From Streptomyces longisporoflavus (GTDB taxonomy: Bacteria > Actinomycetota > Actinomycetes > Streptomycetales > Streptomycetaceae), in contig NZ_BMTR01000002.1 in NCBI RefSeq assembly GCF_014649775.1, positions 186,001 to 250,000 on the forward strand: a stretch of 64,000 bases of DNA, in the 5' to 3' direction. The position numbers were made by a program, and so were the translations under genes. Every line of letters starts with the position of its first letter. The stretch's first letter is position 1. Positions 62,148-64,000 of this stretch are shown piece by piece. Under the pieces are notes generated by a model, which was not told the origin of the DNA, did no database searches, and saw nothing but the letters and a program-made list of their open reading frames with translations.

Positions 62148-63152
62148 TCAGGTCGTGCCGCGCCGGATCAGGCGGTGCGGCACGGTCAGCTCCTGCGGAG
62201 GGACGGCGTTGCCGGGACTGTATATGCGGTCCGCCAGGCACTGCAGGGAGCGTTCGGCGATCTGCTGCTTGTCCGGCGCGATGGTGGTCAGCGGGGGGTG
62301 GCTGTAGCGGCCGTCCTCGATGTCGTCGAACCCGACGATCGCGAGGTCCTCGGGCACGCGCAGGCCTCGTTCGTGCGCCACGTGCAGGGCTCCCAGGGCG
62401 AGTTCGTCGCTGAAGGCGAACACGGCGTCGGGCGCGGTCGGCCCGTCGAGGAGTTCGGCCATGGCGCGGGCTCCGTCCGCCCGGTGCAGTGCGGCGACGG
62501 TGCGCTGGGCTTCGGGCAGTCGAGGCAGCCCCGCGCGGTCCAGCGCGCGGCGGTAACCCTCGGCGCGCAGCCGGGCGGTGCCGTTGTGCAGGTGAGGCTG
62601 CAGGCCGATGGCGGCGATGCGCCGGCGGCCGAGGGAGATCAGGTGGCCGGTGGCCTCGTCGGCAGCGGTGACGTTGTCGACGGCGACGCGGTCCGCCGCT
62701 CCTTGCGGGCTGCGCTCGCCGAGCAGGACGAGGGGCACGGCGGGCGCGGTCGCGGCGAGTTCGGCCGGGTCCATTGCCCAGGGGCTGATGATGAGGCCGT
62801 CGACCACGCGTCCGCCGCCCCGGGCGAGCAGGCGGCGTTCGGCGTCGGCGTCTCCCCCGGTCTGGTCGATGATCACGGTCCAGGAGCGGCGCTGGGCCTC
62901 CTGCACCAACAGCCCGGCCAGTTCGCCGAAGTACGGCGAGTGCAGTTCGGGGATGGCCAGGCCGATGATGCCGGTACGGCCGGCGCGCAGGCTGCGGGCG
63001 GCGAGGTTGGGGCGGTATCCGAGTTCGTCGATCGCCTCCTGCACGCGCTCGCGGGTCTCGGGCGCCACGGAAGCGGATCCGCTGACGACGTTCGAGACGG
63101 TGCGCACGGAGACGCCGGCGCGGGCGGCCACATCCTTCAGACGACTGCTCAC
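62148..63152 (-). CDS. LacI-family transcriptional repressor
   Basis: 334 residues. LacI HTH (LKDVAARAGVSVRTVSNVVS, RVQEAIDELGYRPNLAARSL) followed by a periplasmic-binding-like sensor (GIIGLAIPELHSPYFGELAG, DAVFAFSDELALGALHVAHE, LAIVGFDDIEDGRYSHPPLT). GTG 63152 follows AAAGGA. It is divergent from a PhyH-type dioxygenase gene, with overlapping TTGCA palindromes near that gene. Confidence 0.94.
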   Translation of the reverse strand: MSSRLKDVAARAGVSVRTVSNVVSGSASVAPETRERVQEAIDELGYRPNLAARSLRAGRTGIIGLAIPELHSPYFGELAGLLVQEAQRRSWTVIIDQTGGDADAERRLLARGGGRVVDGLIISPWAMDPAELAATAPAVPLVLLGERSPQGAADRVAVDNVTAADEATGHLISLGRRRIAAIGLQPHLHNGTARLRAEGYRRALDRAGLPRLPEAQRTVAALHRADGARAMAELLDGPTAPDAVFAFSDELALGALHVAHERGLRVPEDLAIVGFDDIEDGRYSHPPLTTIAPDKQQIAERSLQCLADRIYSPGNAVPPQELTVPHRLIRRGTT

Positions 63153-63205
63153 CGCGCCATCCTTTCATGGCACATCGTTTACCAAGCAGGTACCCGGAAG
63201 GGTAT

Positions 63206-63230
63206 TGCAACGTTGCATTCAACGATGCAA
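63206..63230 (+). promoter_or_regulatory. Overlapping LacI-type operators
   Basis: TGCAACGTTGCA (63206-63217) is a perfect 12-bp palindrome with central CG, the LacI-family hallmark. It overlaps TTGCAT-n6-ATGCAA (63213-63230). They lie 38-62 bp before the dioxygenase start and 54-78 bp from the lacI-type start. Confidence 0.75.
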
Positions 63231-63267
63231 TGTGGGGGCGGAAGCTCTGCTTGCAAGGAGGCAAGGG

Positions 63268-64000
63268 ATGACTGTGTCCGCATTTCCCGGTATCCGCCCC
63301 GCTGACCTGGACGTCGACGTGACCCGGGACGTGGCGAACCTGTACGCCGACGGCATCACCGCGCGGAAGGGGGCCTTCACCAAGGAGTGGGCCGACCGAC
63401 TGCGCGAGGACATCGAGACCGCCTTCGAGGAGGCGCGCTCCCGGCCCGACGGCGCGGTGGGCCGGGGCCCGCACCGCTACTACGTGGAGATCCACCCCGA
63501 GCAGCTGCGCGGATTCGTCGACCTGGTCGATCACCCGTGGGTCAGGTCGGTGGCGACGGCCGTCCTCGGCCCCGACTACCGCATCGTCGAACTCGGCTTC
63601 GACATACCGCTGGAGGGCGCGGTGAACCAGCCCTGGCACCGCGACTTCCCCATCCCGGACGAGACGCGCGCCGAGCGCCGCCTCACCTCCCTGGCCTTCA
63701 ACGTCACCGCCGTCGACACCGCCGAGGACATGGGCCCCTTCGAGATCGCGCCCGGCACCCAATGGGACGACGAACCCGATTTCAAGCACGGCATGTTCCC
63801 GCCCCGCGAGCGCTACGGCCGCTACGAGCAGCGCGCGCTGCGCAAGTACCCCCAGCGCGGCGACATCTCGGCCCGCACCGCGCTGACCATTCACCGCGGC
63901 ACCAAGAACGAGTCGGTCAAGGCGCGGCCCGTCCTCGTGCTCGGCCTCGACGGGCCGGAGGCCGACAACGCCGAACGCCACGACACCGCGATCACCCGGG
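63268..64000 (+). CDS. Phytanoyl-CoA dioxygenase (PhyH) family protein, cut by the right edge
   Basis: 244 codons are visible without a stop. AAGGAGGCAAGGG precedes ATG 63268. The iron site is recognisable: NQPWHRDFPIPDE gives HxD and ISARTALTIHRGTKNESVKA the distal His with the following Arg for 2-oxoglutarate. ETAFEEARSRPDGAVGRGPH and MGPFEIAPGTQWDDEPDFKH are also typical. An Fe(II)/2OG-dependent oxygenase of unknown substrate, probably repressed by the divergent LacI protein, hence perhaps linked to sugar or polyol use. Confidence 0.88.
   Translation, partial: MTVSAFPGIRPADLDVDVTRDVANLYADGITARKGAFTKEWADRLREDIETAFEEARSRPDGAVGRGPHRYYVEIHPEQLRGFVDLVDHPWVRSVATAVLGPDYRIVELGFDIPLEGAVNQPWHRDFPIPDETRAERRLTSLAFNVTAVDTAEDMGPFEIAPGTQWDDEPDFKHGMFPPRERYGRYEQRALRKYPQRGDISARTALTIHRGTKNESVKARPVLVLGLDGPEADNAERHDTAITR

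Overview
The window is chromosomal DNA from a high-GC actinomycete, almost certainly a Streptomyces. Codon third positions are strongly G/C, GTG and TTG starts are common, and there is a rodlin-like spore-surface protein, an ECF41-type sigma factor, bldA-type TTA codons and the usual crowd of TetR/LuxR/MerR/LacI/DeoR/AraC/HxlR regulators. No rRNA, tRNA, CRISPR array, insertion sequence or phage gene was seen. Most of the window is ordinary accessory or peripheral chromosome, made of divergent regulator-enzyme pairs.

Layout. 0-7.4 kb: a cut-off substrate-binding protein coupled to a LuxR/AAA regulator, a cysteine-hydrolase-fold protein without its cysteine, a three-gene regulatory operon (small protein, ECF sigma, TetR-ANTAR fusion), a coiled-coil/winged-helix-like protein and a HutD-family protein. 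7.7-20.1 kb: gdhA with a possible GlnR site, three consecutive alpha/beta hydrolases divergent from an AraC regulator, a second-type methionine aminopeptidase, small secreted proteins, an ECF41 sigma divergent from its typical NmrA-like partner, and a TetR/hydrolase pair with two clear operators. 20.2-23.9 kb: small secreted protein, an HTH-TM-lectin fusion and a long acyl-CoA dehydrogenase/oxidase.

25.1-36.6 kb is the most interesting part: a compact seven-gene operon that looks like an undescribed biosynthetic gene cluster. It encodes an indigoidine-synthetase-like NRPS (A-Ox-T-TE), at whose 3' end lies an in-frame PptA/4-OT-type tautomerase with its own Shine-Dalgarno and GTG-Pro start. 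It is followed by a serine O-acetyltransferase, an ATP-grasp/cysteine-synthase fusion, two further ATP-grasp ligases, an MFS exporter and a cupin. The parts suggest a beta-substituted alanine made from O-acetylserine, possibly with a glutamine-derived cyclic imide or pyridone as nucleophile, ligated into a small peptide and exported. Two in-frame TTA codons suggest bldA control. A 1.2-kb upstream region carries a 22-bp tandem repeat, a candidate 16-codon leader ORF and hairpins.

36.7-46.9 kb: deaminase, F420-type luciferase-like oxidoreductase, cytochrome P450, DUF3500 protein, HxlR/MDR pair, TetR/amidase pair and two paralogous secreted propeller-like proteins. 47-52 kb: rodlin-like protein behind two very strong hairpins, an ECF sigma with a membrane partner, a PIG-V-like mannosyltransferase, a DUF4246 protein and a small membrane protein. 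52.1-64 kb: DeoR/SIS sugar-isomerase pair with 10-bp phased repeats, ilvD-type dehydratase, a HEAT protein plus MerR-HEAT regulator behind a MerR-type operator, a TetR/MDR pair, a decaying enolase-superfamily pseudogene, two unknown membrane proteins, and a LacI regulator divergent from a PhyH-type dioxygenase cut by the right edge.
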